Part shown: piece by piece, positions 51,880 to 58,607 of the stretch
Layout: each line of letters starts with the position of its first letter
How positions within the stretch are numbered: the first letter of the stretch is position 1
DNA from: Bacillota bacterium
Lineage (GTDB): Bacteria; Bacillota; Clostridia; Lachnospirales; Lachnospiraceae
NCBI GenBank assembly: GCA_023439125.1
Contig: JAEXOU010000008.1
Span: 102,063 to 166,062 of the forward strand
Direction: 5' to 3'
DNA length: 64,000 nucleotides
Notes under the pieces: generated by a model
Databases searched by the model: none
Seen by the model: the letters and a program-made list of their open reading frames with translations, nothing else
Told to the model about the DNA's origin: nothing
Made by a program: the position numbers and the translations under genes

Positions 51880-53099
51880 CACATTTTCTCCTCATACATA
51901 TGAATAAATTTATCAACTATCTCCTCAGCAGTTGAAAGAGATATCTTCCAGTTTTGATACTTTCTATGGCATTCGTCACAATTTTGAGAGCCACAGTTAT
52001 CACAATAAGCATGACTTAACTTTTCTTCTAACCAGTTAACCATTCGCCCTCTTAAGATATCGATAGAATCCTCACATTGTTCAGAATCAATTTCAGATAC
52101 ACTTTCTTGAACTGGAAATGATTGTTCTTGTGGAAATGGTTCTTCTGTTGGAAACACATCATCATTAGGAAACGGATCATTATTATCAACTATCTCAACT
52201 GAGGCTTCCTGTCTCTTCTTTTCCTCTGTAATCATACGCTGAAGTTCTTCCTCTTTGCGTTTAAGTTCTTCAGCTTCACGGAGCTTTCTCATTTCTGCCT
52301 CGGCCTTGGCTCTTTCCTCTGTTCTAATCCGAGCAAATTCATCTTCACGAGCTTTCTTATCAGCAGCCTCTCTTGCTATTCGCTCCCTCTCGACACGAGC
52401 TTCCTCTTCACGTTTAAGACGTTCTGCCTCTTGCTTGCGTCTCTCTTCTTCTTGCTTTCTACGACGTTCCTCGGCTTCGAGAATGGCTCTCTTTTGAGCT
52501 TCGTAATCATTAATAATCTTGATTGCATCTGCAAGACGATGAGTGGATTTATATACCGACAATGCCTTATCTTCAATCTCAGAATGCATTGCTGTGATGG
52601 TTTCTAAATCAGCGAGTCTATCAGCAATATACTGATCAATATCAGCCTTGATTGACTTAAGTGAAGTCACAACGTTAAGCCAGGACTCCTTGAAAACTTC
52701 TTCAAAAGATAAAACATCTTCATGACCAACTATCTTTTCAAGATAATAATCATAAGCTTTCTGCTTCTTCTCAGCTTTCTGCTTTTCCTCAAATTCCTTA
52801 ACCTGTCTGTTAATCAGTTCGATTGGCTGGTTAACGATTTCGACGAGTTCTTTTGCTTGCTTCTCAAACTTATCGTAAGGCAACATATAACTTGCTTTGA
52901 CTTCTTTACGCTTATCATCAATCGCCTTTGCTATCTTACGTAATGTTGCAATGTCCTTCTTTCTCTCTGCAAGGACTTCTTCAGTTACTTCCATGGACTT
53001 ATATATTTCCATCTGATCAGATAAACTCTGCTTGATTTCATCAAAGTTGAAACTAATCTCTGCAGGTTTTTGACTTACAATTACTTGTAGATCATTCAT
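51879..53099 (-). CDS. DUF1351-type phage recombination-associated protein
   Basis: 406 residues. N-terminal DUF1351-like region (V-S-Q-K-P-A-E-I-S-F-N near 8-18; L-R-K-I-A-K-A-I-D-D-K-R near 51-62), then a long highly charged coiled coil (about 205-300, E/R-rich), then an acidic Pro-rich stretch with P-F-P-N-D/E-repeats near 315-335 and a C-terminal C-D-N-C-G-S-Q-N-C-D-E-C-H zinc-ribbon-like site near 370-382. Neighbouring ERF and SSB suggest it takes part in recombination. Confidence 0.75.
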   Translation of the reverse strand: MNDLQVIVSQKPAEISFNFDEIKQSLSDQMEIYKSMEVTEEVLAERKKDIATLRKIAKAIDDKRKEVKASYMLPYDKFEKQAKELVEIVNQPIELINRQVKEFEEKQKAEKKQKAYDYYLEKIVGHEDVLSFEEVFKESWLNVVTSLKSIKADIDQYIADRLADLETITAMHSEIEDKALSVYKSTHRLADAIKIINDYEAQKRAILEAEERRRKQEEERRKQEAERLKREEEARVERERIAREAADKKAREDEFARIRTEERAKAEAEMRKLREAEELKRKEEELQRMITEEKKRQEASVEIVDNNDPFPNDDVFPTEEPFPQEQSFPVQESVSEIDSEQCEDSIDILRGRMVNWLEEKLSHAYCDNCGSQNCDECHRKYQNWKISLSTAEEIVDKFIHMYEEKM

Positions 53100-53706
53100 T
53101 TGATTCCTCTCCTTCGGTTTCTAAAATTCTGCTTGCTAACATATCAGCATTGTGAATGAGTAAATACAATAAGTTTTCATGGCCTTGAACGACATATTTC
53201 ATTTCCCCATATAGCCCATCGTGACAAAGGATTGCAAACTGTTCATCTTGTGTTAACTCGATGCGTTTCTGAATCTCAACTATACTAACCATCGAATGAG
53301 GCACTGGAAGCAATTCCTTGTTAACCTCATAAGGCTTTGCATCTGATCGCTTACCAGTTTTAAGAATATTCTCAACGTAATAAGCCATTCCGAATTGTCC
53401 GCACTTGCCAACATCATGCAGATATGCAGCGATACAAATACTTGCACTCATGTGCATATATGTATCAAAATCCAACAAGTATCTTGCCATAGTATCAGCA
53501 ATCTTATAAACGTTGTAGCTATGCTCTGCTAGGCCACCATCCTTGAATAAGTGATTCTTAGTGCTTGCTGGAGCTGTAAAAAAATTAGCATCGTTTAAGT
53601 ACTCAATTAAATCCTCAATCTTATCGCGACCAGTAAGTCTTAAGTCCGACACGATAGTTGCTCTTAAATCCTCAATATTCTGAGGTGCTTTCTCGATCTG
53701 AATCAT
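53092..53706 (-). CDS. HD-domain phosphohydrolase
   Basis: 204 residues. Metal-binding pattern H-S-Y-N near 62 (first His) and Y-L-H-D-V-G-K near 92-98 (the HD pair) of the HD superfamily. It probably hydrolyses a phosphorylated nucleotide. Head of the recombination operon, overlapped by the next gene. AGGAGG upstream. Confidence 0.85.
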   Translation of the reverse strand: MIQIEKAPQNIEDLRATIVSDLRLTGRDKIEDLIEYLNDANFFTAPASTKNHLFKDGGLAEHSYNVYKIADTMARYLLDFDTYMHMSASICIAAYLHDVGKCGQFGMAYYVENILKTGKRSDAKPYEVNKELLPVPHSMVSIVEIQKRIELTQDEQFAILCHDGLYGEMKYVVQGHENLLYLLIHNADMLASRILETEGEESNE

Positions 53707-53797
53707 TCTCTAATTCCTCCTCATGTTCTCTTTTTATTTGTTGTCGTTTCAATCTTTCCTGCTCTGCTTCGTACTGATCGTACGTCAATCCGTCCAT
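53672..53797 (-). CDS. Small charged phage protein
   Basis: 41 residues, M-D-G-L-T-Y-D-Q-Y-E-A-E-Q-E-R, strongly helical and charged. GAGGTG six bases upstream. It overlaps the HD gene start by 35 bp and the zinc-ribbon frame by 77 bp in another frame. Likely but not certain. Confidence 0.5.
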   Translation of the reverse strand: MDGLTYDQYEAEQERLKRQQIKREHEEELENDSDRESTSEY

Positions 53798-53873
53798 GCG
53801 ACACCTCACAATCACATTTCTCACCATGGTCTAAATTCGCCCCACAAAGAGGGCATGTCCAATAATATCTCAT
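53721..53873 (-). CDS. Small zinc-ribbon protein
   Basis: 50 residues beginning M-R-Y-Y-W-T-C-P-L-C-G-A-N-L-D, then C-D-C: a zinc-ribbon opening frequent in Clostridia prophages. Overlaps the AbrB gene stop as ATGA, so coupled. The C-terminal half overlaps the 53672-53797 frame. Confidence 0.55.
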   Translation of the reverse strand: MRYYWTCPLCGANLDHGEKCDCEVSHGRIDVRSVRSRAGKIETTTNKKRT

Positions 53874-54121
53874 AGGCATCCAAGGTTATCGATACAATGC
53901 GAGCAAACCATCTTACCCTCATATTCGACTAGACCAGAATCCTTTTCGGTGCGACCACAGAAGATACATCTTGTTTCATACTTGTTAAGGATGATTGATT
54001 CACCCTCTACGCTAATTTCAATTGAACCTCTTTCCTCAATACCTAAGGTTCTTCTCAATTCGATAGGAAGAGTAATTCTTCCTAGTTCATCTAACTTTCT
54101 AACAATACCTGTTGACTTCAT
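53870..54121 (-). CDS. AbrB/SpoVT-type regulator with C-terminal zinc finger
   Basis: 83 residues. Start M-K-S-T-G-I-V-R-K-L-D-E-L-G-R-I-T-L-P is the SpoVT-AbrB beta-hairpin signature. C-terminal C-I-F-C near 54-57 and C-S-H-C near 74-77 form a zinc finger, a known variant in Clostridia. It likely regulates prophage early genes. AGGAGGG upstream. Confidence 0.88.
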   Translation of the reverse strand: MKSTGIVRKLDELGRITLPIELRRTLGIEERGSIEISVEGESIILNKYETRCIFCGRTEKDSGLVEYEGKMVCSHCIDNLGCL

Positions 54122-54130
54122 GATTCCCTC

Positions 54131-54334
54131 CTAATCTACATGTCTTGCAACGTCGCGAATAATTGCCATGCCACTGTCCAGCGCGATGTTGACTGGTCTG
54201 ATTCCACCACCTATATAATGGATAAGAACTGTATCATCATTGAAAAGTTCTAACTTAACGATATCTGCTCTCGTAAGGACCATGACATCTTCGAGCTTCT
54301 GAATAAACTGCTTTTTTGTAACTCCTGCTTTCAC
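54131..54334 (-). CDS. Small phage protein, unknown
   Basis: About 67 residues from a GTG at 54334, preferred because GAGGA sits 7 bp before it. Start K-A-G-V-T-K-K-Q-F, then D-D-T-V-L-I-H-Y near 48. No family. The 3' end carries one of the GC-rich prophage motifs (54145-54158). Confidence 0.5.
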   Translation of the reverse strand: MKAGVTKKQFIQKLEDVMVLTRADIVKLELFNDDTVLIHYIGGGIRPVNIALDSGMAIIRDVARHVD

Positions 54335-54356
54335 TTGCAAATCCTCAGTCTTTCTG

Positions 54357-54542
54357 CTACAATGTAGCTAAGATAATTTTTTCTGTGGGCTCAATTCGAT
54401 TCGCACTCGGTTGAGTCCTTTTTACGTTACGGGTTAACTTTTCTCGACACTTTGGACAAGTGTAGTTATCTTCTGTGTATTGAGCTTTGACTGACACGTT
54501 GTAGACCTCTCCACAGCACCAACAATTAAGATATCTTGGCAT
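54357..54542 (-). CDS. Small zinc-ribbon phage protein
   Basis: 61 residues. C-W-C-C-G near 7-11 and C-P-K-C near 33-36 make a zinc ribbon. Ribosome site GAAAGGAG lies in the end of the next upstream gene. Ends in I-L-A-T-L. Role unknown. Confidence 0.65.
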   Translation of the reverse strand: MPRYLNCWCCGEVYNVSVKAQYTEDNYTCPKCREKLTRNVKRTQPSANRIEPTEKIILATL

Positions 54543-54544
54543 AT

Positions 54545-54724
54545 CTATTGCTCCTTTCTTCTGAAAAGTTTCGAAAAGAAATTAGCGATACCAGACTTCA
54601 CGTTTCTGTTTTGTGACTTCTTGTTACTGTTCTTTGTAAAACGTACCTGTGCACGAGAAAACTCGTTGTAGTTCTTCTGATACGTCTTATGACTTCTCTG
54701 CATATGCTTTACTGCCGTTGCCAT
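54545..54724 (-). CDS. Small basic phage protein
   Basis: 59 residues, M-A-T-A-V-K-H-M-Q-R-S-H-K, very basic (K/R/N/Q-rich) with an F-F-S-K-L-F-R-R-K end. Perfect ribosome site GAAAGGAGG. It may bind nucleic acid. Confidence 0.65.
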   Translation of the reverse strand: MATAVKHMQRSHKTYQKNYNEFSRAQVRFTKNSNKKSQNRNVKSGIANFFSKLFRRKEQ

Positions 54725-54729
54725 AGTCC

Positions 54730-55071
54730 CTACCTCCTTTCATTAATATAAAATCCCTTGCTGTCATGCTTGTAGTTGTAAAATGCTCTACAAGATTTTT
54801 CTTGAACAATCTCTTTTGCCTCTACCTCAGGCAAGCCATCATCCTCTTCTTCGTAACATTTCATTTCCTGTTTGGTTTTGTATTCCGTAGCAATGTCAAT
54901 GATCAGCGCCATGATTGCAGCTATGATAATTGATACAAGAAATATTACCCCCATGATTAAAAACGCCTTAATACTTGGTTCGTATGCACTGGCCATTATA
55001 ATGACCGCAATTGCTGCTACGACTGCCGACACCGTCTGAATTACTCTGCAGGCACTAATTAACTTTTTCAC
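54730..55071 (-). CDS. Two-helix membrane protein
   Basis: 113 residues from a GTG at 55071 (AGGAGGTGAG upstream). Two membrane segments (about 10-30 and 35-62), then a charged cytoplasmic tail E-E-D-D-G-L-P-E-V-E and R-A-F-Y-N-Y. Early-operon position; possibly a superinfection-exclusion or membrane-docking protein, which is a guess. Confidence 0.65.
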   Translation of the reverse strand: MKKLISACRVIQTVSAVVAAIAVIIMASAYEPSIKAFLIMGVIFLVSIIIAAIMALIIDIATEYKTKQEMKCYEEEDDGLPEVEAKEIVQEKSCRAFYNYKHDSKGFYINERR

Positions 55072-55114
55072 TTTATCTCACCTCCTGCTTGTCCGATTTT
55101 ATTTTGTTGACCGC

Positions 55115-55255
55115 CTAGGCGGTTTCATCTTCCATTTCCTTGATAAGAAATCTGTTAAGAAGTTCTTTTAAATCATTTCTAATTCTTTCTTGTTCTTCCT
55201 CGCTAACTAACTTATCATCGCATATGTACACATTGCCCAGATCCATAACTACCAT
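55115..55255 (-). CDS. Small acidic early phage protein
   Basis: 46 residues, M-V-V-M-D-L-G-N-V-Y-I-C-D-D-K-L-V, helical acidic end. AAGAGGAGG upstream. The stop codon lies inside a perfect palindrome ACCGCCTAGGCGGT (55110-55123) whose role is unclear. First gene after the Cro-like regulator, with an operator (55304) before it. Confidence 0.6.
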   Translation of the reverse strand: MVVMDLGNVYICDDKLVSEEEQERIRNDLKELLNRFLIKEMEDETA

Positions 55256-55303
55256 AGTTAGCACCTCCTCTTTAAATGGTATTCCTATGTACTTGTACTT
55301 TTT

Positions 55304-55322
55304 ACTTGCATAGTATGCAAGT
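55304..55322. promoter_or_regulatory. Operator O1 of the lysogeny switch
   Basis: ACTTGCATA-G-TATGCAAGT, a perfect 9-1-9 palindrome just past the Cro-like gene. The best-symmetric copy of the site repeated at 55555, 55609 and 55651; it would control the early operon that starts at 55255. Confidence 0.8.
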
Positions 55323-55323
55323 T

Positions 55324-55524
55324 TTAGTTTAAAAAAATAGATACCCTTTCGTCATTGGATAGGTCTAGCAAATTAGAAATTGCTTGAGCTTCTTCAACAT
55401 AAATCTTTCGTTTTCCATTAAGTTTGTCATTGATTGTTGTAATGCTTACTCCAATCGCCTCTGCAACATCCTGGTATGTCTTGCTCTTTTCTCTCATTTT
55501 ACCTTTGAGTTTTTGTGAATCCAT
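55324..55524 (-). CDS. Cro-like XRE regulator
   Basis: 66 residues from the ATG at 55524 (AAAGGAG upstream). Helix-turn-helix Y-Q-D-V-A-E-A-I-G-V-S-I-T-T-I-N-D-K-L near 15-33. Divergent from the CI-like gene with three operators between them, the standard lysis/lysogeny switch; this side leads into the early lytic operon. Confidence 0.85.
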   Translation of the reverse strand: MDSQKLKGKMREKSKTYQDVAEAIGVSITTINDKLNGKRKIYVEEAQAISNLLDLSNDERVSIFLN

Positions 55525-55554
55525 ACTAACTCCTTTCATTGTTTGCTGTCGATT

Positions 55555-55669
55555 AATTGCATGTTATGCAAGTTATGTCGTAATAATATCACATAATATC
55601 GTTTGGTGTCAAGCATATTATGCAAGTTTTTTTTATTTTTTTTTGATAATACTTGAATGTTATGCAAGA
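55555..55669. promoter_or_regulatory. Divergent operator region O2-O4
   Basis: Three copies related to O1: 55555-55573, 55609-55627, 55651-55669, each with the half-site TATGCAAG fully kept and the other half variable. They fill the intergenic region between the Cro-like and CI-like genes, where both promoters must lie. Confidence 0.78.
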
Positions 55670-55706
55670 CAGTGGTAATATACTAGCATATAGGAGGTAT
55701 TTAACA

Positions 55707-56090
55707 ATGGATAAATATAATATCGAAGTTGGAAAACGTATACAAAAAGCGCGCACTAATGCCGGAATGACTAAGAGAGAACTTGCGAGTAAAATGAGTA
55801 TGCATGAAAGTACAATAAAAAGATACGAAGACGGTCAGATAAAACAACTTGATATTGAGAAGATTACAGAATTTGCGAACAAACTGGGTGTTGCTCCAGA
55901 CTATTTAATGTGCTGGTCTGATGATATCTCTTATATCACAGAAGATCATCATTTAATACCTAAAAAAGATCATAGCGAAATCAATACCAACAATATGTTA
56001 TTAGCTTATTACAATGCTCTTAGCAAAAATAATCAAGAACTGACATTAAATTTAGTTGAGCAATTATATAAAAAAGAAAAGGGGCAGTAA
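55707..56090 (+). CDS. CI-like repressor (XRE family), no peptidase domain
   Basis: 127 residues from the ATG at 55707 (AGGAGG 9 bp upstream); the longer frame from 55653 lacks a ribosome site and runs through the operators. HTH K-R-E-L-A-S-K-M-S-M-H-E-S-T-I-K-R-Y near 24-41. C-terminal part is short and helical (L-N-L-V-E-Q-L-Y-K-K), with no S24-type autocleavage domain, so RecA-driven self-cleavage is not expected; induction must use another route. Confidence 0.88.
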   Translation: MDKYNIEVGKRIQKARTNAGMTKRELASKMSMHESTIKRYEDGQIKQLDIEKITEFANKLGVAPDYLMCWSDDISYITEDHHLIPKKDHSEINTNNMLLAYYNALSKNNQELTLNLVEQLYKKEKGQ

Positions 56091-56198
56091 TTAACTGCTC
56101 CCTGTTATTTTAATTATGTATTCATAAATCTTGTTTATGGCATTTTCGTCATGAATCATTTTAATTAAGTTAATAACAACCCACTTTTTCCTTTTCAT
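56091..56198 (-). CDS. Very small basic protein opposite the repressor gene
   Basis: 35 residues, M-K-R-K-K-W-V-V-I-N-L-I-K-M-I, helical basic. AAGGGGTG lies 10 bp upstream. It starts after the CI-like gene end and is convergent to it. Similar short helical frames lie near the repressor in related prophages, from memory only. Confidence 0.45.
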   Translation of the reverse strand: MKRKKWVVINLIKMIHDENAINKIYEYIIKITGSS

Positions 56199-56289
56199 GC
56201 TAACTAACACCCCTTTTCATTCGAACATATGTTTGTATTTATTATATAACATAGTTCTAATAAATACAAGAGTAATTATAGCATGGTTA

Positions 56290-56499
56290 CTATAGATACC
56301 GCAAGGTGTATAAATCATTCATATTTACTTTTAATGCTTCTGATAAACAACACATTACATAGAATGATGGCTGCTTTTCGCCTCTTTCCAGATAGATTAA
56401 AAAGCTATGGCTTATTCCAGCGTCCCTGGCTAATTGTCTAATAGATATCCCTCTTTTTTCACGGATATCCTTTATATGATATTCAATTACAAAATTCAA
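56290..56499 (-). CDS. XRE regulator divergent from serine recombinase
   Basis: 69 residues from a TTG at 56499, chosen because GAGAGGTG lies five bases before it; the ATG at 56520 is upstream of that site. HTH S-I-R-Q-L-A-R-D-A-G-I-S-H-S-F-L-I-Y-L near 19-37. Only 84 bp separate its start from the recombinase start, so it may control integration and excision. Confidence 0.75.
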   Translation of the reverse strand: MNFVIEYHIKDIREKRGISIRQLARDAGISHSFLIYLERGEKQPSFYVMCCLSEALKVNMNDLYTLRYL

Positions 56500-56583
56500 A
56501 AAATCACCTCTCGATATCATACATTATAACCTAAATGGATGGAGCGAGAGTGGTCTATATGGTTACCGAATTAGGAGGTTTTT

Positions 56584-58116
56584 ATGTATTGCATGTATCT
56601 TAGAAAATCAAGAGCAGATCTCGAAGCAGAGCAACATGGAGAAGGTGAAACGCTCGCAAAACATGAACGATTACTTGCTGATCTAGCAAAAAAATTAAGA
56701 TTGCCAGTATCGGCAATATATAAAGAAATAGTATCTGGTGAAACAATTGCAGCTAGACCGATGATGCAAAGATTACTCAATGAAGTTGAACAAGGCAAAT
56801 GGACTGGTGTACTGGTTGTGGAGGTGGAACGTCTAGCACGTGGTGACACAATGGATCAGGGCCAAGTTGCGAAGTCGTTTAAGATGGCAGGTACAAAGAT
56901 AATTACTCCCGTTAAGACGTATGATCCAAATAATGAATTCGACGAGGAGTACTTTGAATTTGGCTTATTTATGAGCAGGCGTGAGTATAAAACTATTAAT
57001 CGAAGACTACAAGGTGGAAGGATTGCATCCCTAAAAGAGGGAAAGGTAATTAATTCTACCGCTCCATTCGGATATGAGAAAATTAAGGCACCAGATGGCA
57101 AAGGATATACTTTACGACAAGTTCCAGACGAATCAAATGCAGTACGATTAATATTTGATATGTATAAGTCAGGAAGTGGCTCAATACAAATTTGTGATAA
57201 GCTAAACCAAATTGGCGTAAAACCGCGCATTAGTAAGTCATGGTCCCCTAGTTCTGTGCGTGATATTCTTAAGAATCCAACCTATGCAGGCAAAGTACGT
57301 TGGGAGTGGAAAAAGGAAATTAAGCGCTATGAAGATGGATTAATTAAAAAGAGTAGATCGAGACGAAAAGACTATCAAATTTATGATGGATTACACGAAG
57401 GAATAATATCATGGGAAGATTACTTATCAGTACAAGACACTCTTAATCACAACAATCATTCCGGTACGCCTAAAATGAAACTACAAAACCCACTGTCCGG
57501 AATTGTGTATTGCAAACAATGCGGTGCCAAGATGACACGCATGCCAAGCAATAAAAAGAATCCGTATGATAAGTTAATGTGTTCTAATCGACATTGTAGC
57601 ACTGTGTCTACTCCGTTGTATTTAGTAGAAAATGAAATAATAAGAGGCTTGAAACAATGGCTAAATGATATTGTTAACGATAAGTTAATAAGTAAAGTTG
57701 ATGACAGTAGTTTGAGATTAATAAGTGAGAACGTTTTATCGACATCGCGTGAACTAGAAGAACTAAAAAGTCAAAGAACAAAAATATTTGAATTTCTTGA
57801 AAAAGGAATATATACGCCTGAGATATTTGCAGAAAGAAGTTGCTCGCTCACTGAAAAAATTCAACAAACCGAGACTAAGTTGGTCTCTTTGCAAGAAGAA
57901 TACGATAAAGAAGAATATCGGCTAAAATCAAAAGTTAATCTAGTTCCTGATATCGAAAATCTAATTGATGTATATCCAAGGATGAATGCGGATGAAAGGA
58001 ATACTGCTCTTAAAAAAATCATCGACACAGTAACATACGAAAAAATGGTAAAGAATACTCGCTCGCAACGTGATAAAATAAGCTTTAAAATCTGGATAAA
58101 GCCTAAAATTAAATAA
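56584..58116 (+). CDS. Large serine recombinase (integrase/excisionase)
   Basis: 510 residues. N-terminal resolvase domain with the catalytic serine in Y-L-R-K-S-R near residue 9 and the arginine block E-R-L-A-R near 82-86. A Recombinase domain follows (P-F-G-Y-E-K near 159-164; P-T-Y-A-G-K-V near 232-238), then a zinc ribbon C-K-Q-C-G...C-S-N-R-H-C (about 308-337) and a coiled coil (about 375-440). Ends 11 bp from attR, the normal spot for the integrase of such an element. AGGAGG upstream. Serine integrases join att sites but need a directionality factor for excision; none is obvious here. Confidence 0.95.
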   Translation: MYCMYLRKSRADLEAEQHGEGETLAKHERLLADLAKKLRLPVSAIYKEIVSGETIAARPMMQRLLNEVEQGKWTGVLVVEVERLARGDTMDQGQVAKSFKMAGTKIITPVKTYDPNNEFDEEYFEFGLFMSRREYKTINRRLQGGRIASLKEGKVINSTAPFGYEKIKAPDGKGYTLRQVPDESNAVRLIFDMYKSGSGSIQICDKLNQIGVKPRISKSWSPSSVRDILKNPTYAGKVRWEWKKEIKRYEDGLIKKSRSRRKDYQIYDGLHEGIISWEDYLSVQDTLNHNNHSGTPKMKLQNPLSGIVYCKQCGAKMTRMPSNKKNPYDKLMCSNRHCSTVSTPLYLVENEIIRGLKQWLNDIVNDKLISKVDDSSLRLISENVLSTSRELEELKSQRTKIFEFLEKGIYTPEIFAERSCSLTEKIQQTETKLVSLQEEYDKEEYRLKSKVNLVPDIENLIDVYPRMNADERNTALKKIIDTVTYEKMVKNTRSQRDKISFKIWIKPKIK

Positions 58117-58127
58117 CATATAAGTGC

Positions 58128-58148
58128 AATGGGGCTATACGTATGGAC
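58128..58148 (+). other. attR: right copy of the 21-bp integration core
   Basis: Exact repeat of 18420-18440 (starts AATGGGGC, ends GTATGGAC). To its right the frame continues P-P-L-A-V-A-P, the natural next residues of the GH18 domain. Confidence 0.95.
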
Positions 58149-58558
58149 CGCCACTTGCAGTTGCACCACTTGATCAAGTAACAAGAGTGGTAGAGTTTGG
58201 AGTCAGCCAGATACCTGCAGATAAACTCGACCTTGGAATGGCTAACTATGGCTATGATTGGGCACTCCCATTTGAAAAAGGTGTTACAAAGGCTAGGGCA
58301 CTCGGACTTAATGAGGCAGTAGAAACTGCATTTCAGAATAATGCAGAAATACAGTTTGACGAAGTTGCACAGTCCCCTTATTTTAATTATACCCGTGATG
58401 GTATCGAACATATTGTTTGGTTTGAAGACGTACGTAGTATACTAGGAAAGCTAAAACTAATGAATATTAAAAATCTTCGTGGACTTGGTTATTGGCAACT
58501 CATGCGCTATTTTCGGCCGAATTGGATGCTAGTAAATGCTATGTTTTATCTGGAATAA
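58128..58558 (+). pseudogene. 3' part of the interrupted LysM-GH18 gene
   Basis: The frame reads W-G-Y-T-Y-G-P-P-L-A-V-A-P and 136 codons beyond the core to the stop, completing the GH18 barrel (substrate-binding W-L-V-N-A-M-F-Y-L-E end). It has no ribosome site or start of its own. Joined to the 5' part it makes a normal-length enzyme; a stem-loop at 58562 follows. Confidence 0.92.
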
Positions 58559-58561
58559 AAT

Positions 58562-58592
58562 GAAAGGCCGCCGGCGTAGCCGGTGGCCTGAG
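58562..58592. terminator. Bidirectional terminator after the GH18 gene
   Basis: GC-rich stem AGGCCGCCGGC/GCCGGTGGCCT (58565-58575 with 58579-58589, one wobble). On the minus strand TTTCATTTT follows, so it best serves the DHH gene operon; it also ends the GH18 transcript. Confidence 0.75.
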
Positions 58593-58607
58593 TGCAATAT
58601 TAATTTC

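Larger units (their letters stand above)
18420..58148. mobile_element. Complete-looking siphophage-type prophage (~39.7 kb) inside a GH18 gene
   Basis: The 21-bp repeats bound a full set of modules: lysis, tail, head, packaging, DNA replication, lysogeny switch and a serine recombinase adjoining attR. Portal, minor capsid 1/2/3, GP20 scaffold and Gp15 families together resemble the A118/Listeria-Lactobacillus type of long-tailed temperate phages. No frameshifted structural gene is apparent, so it may be functional. Accessory cassettes (morons) with their own promoters and terminators lie at 18540-19507, 21105-21782 and 32855-34426. Confidence 0.95.

Noticed and set aside
52255..52497. Ser/Arg/Leu-rich plus-strand frame
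   Set aside because: Antisense shadow of the charged coiled coil in the DUF1351-type gene.
55110..55123. Perfect palindrome ACCGCCTAGGCGGT as operator or terminator
   Set aside because: Striking but single-copy, with no T-run and overlapping a stop codon; not enough for a functional call.
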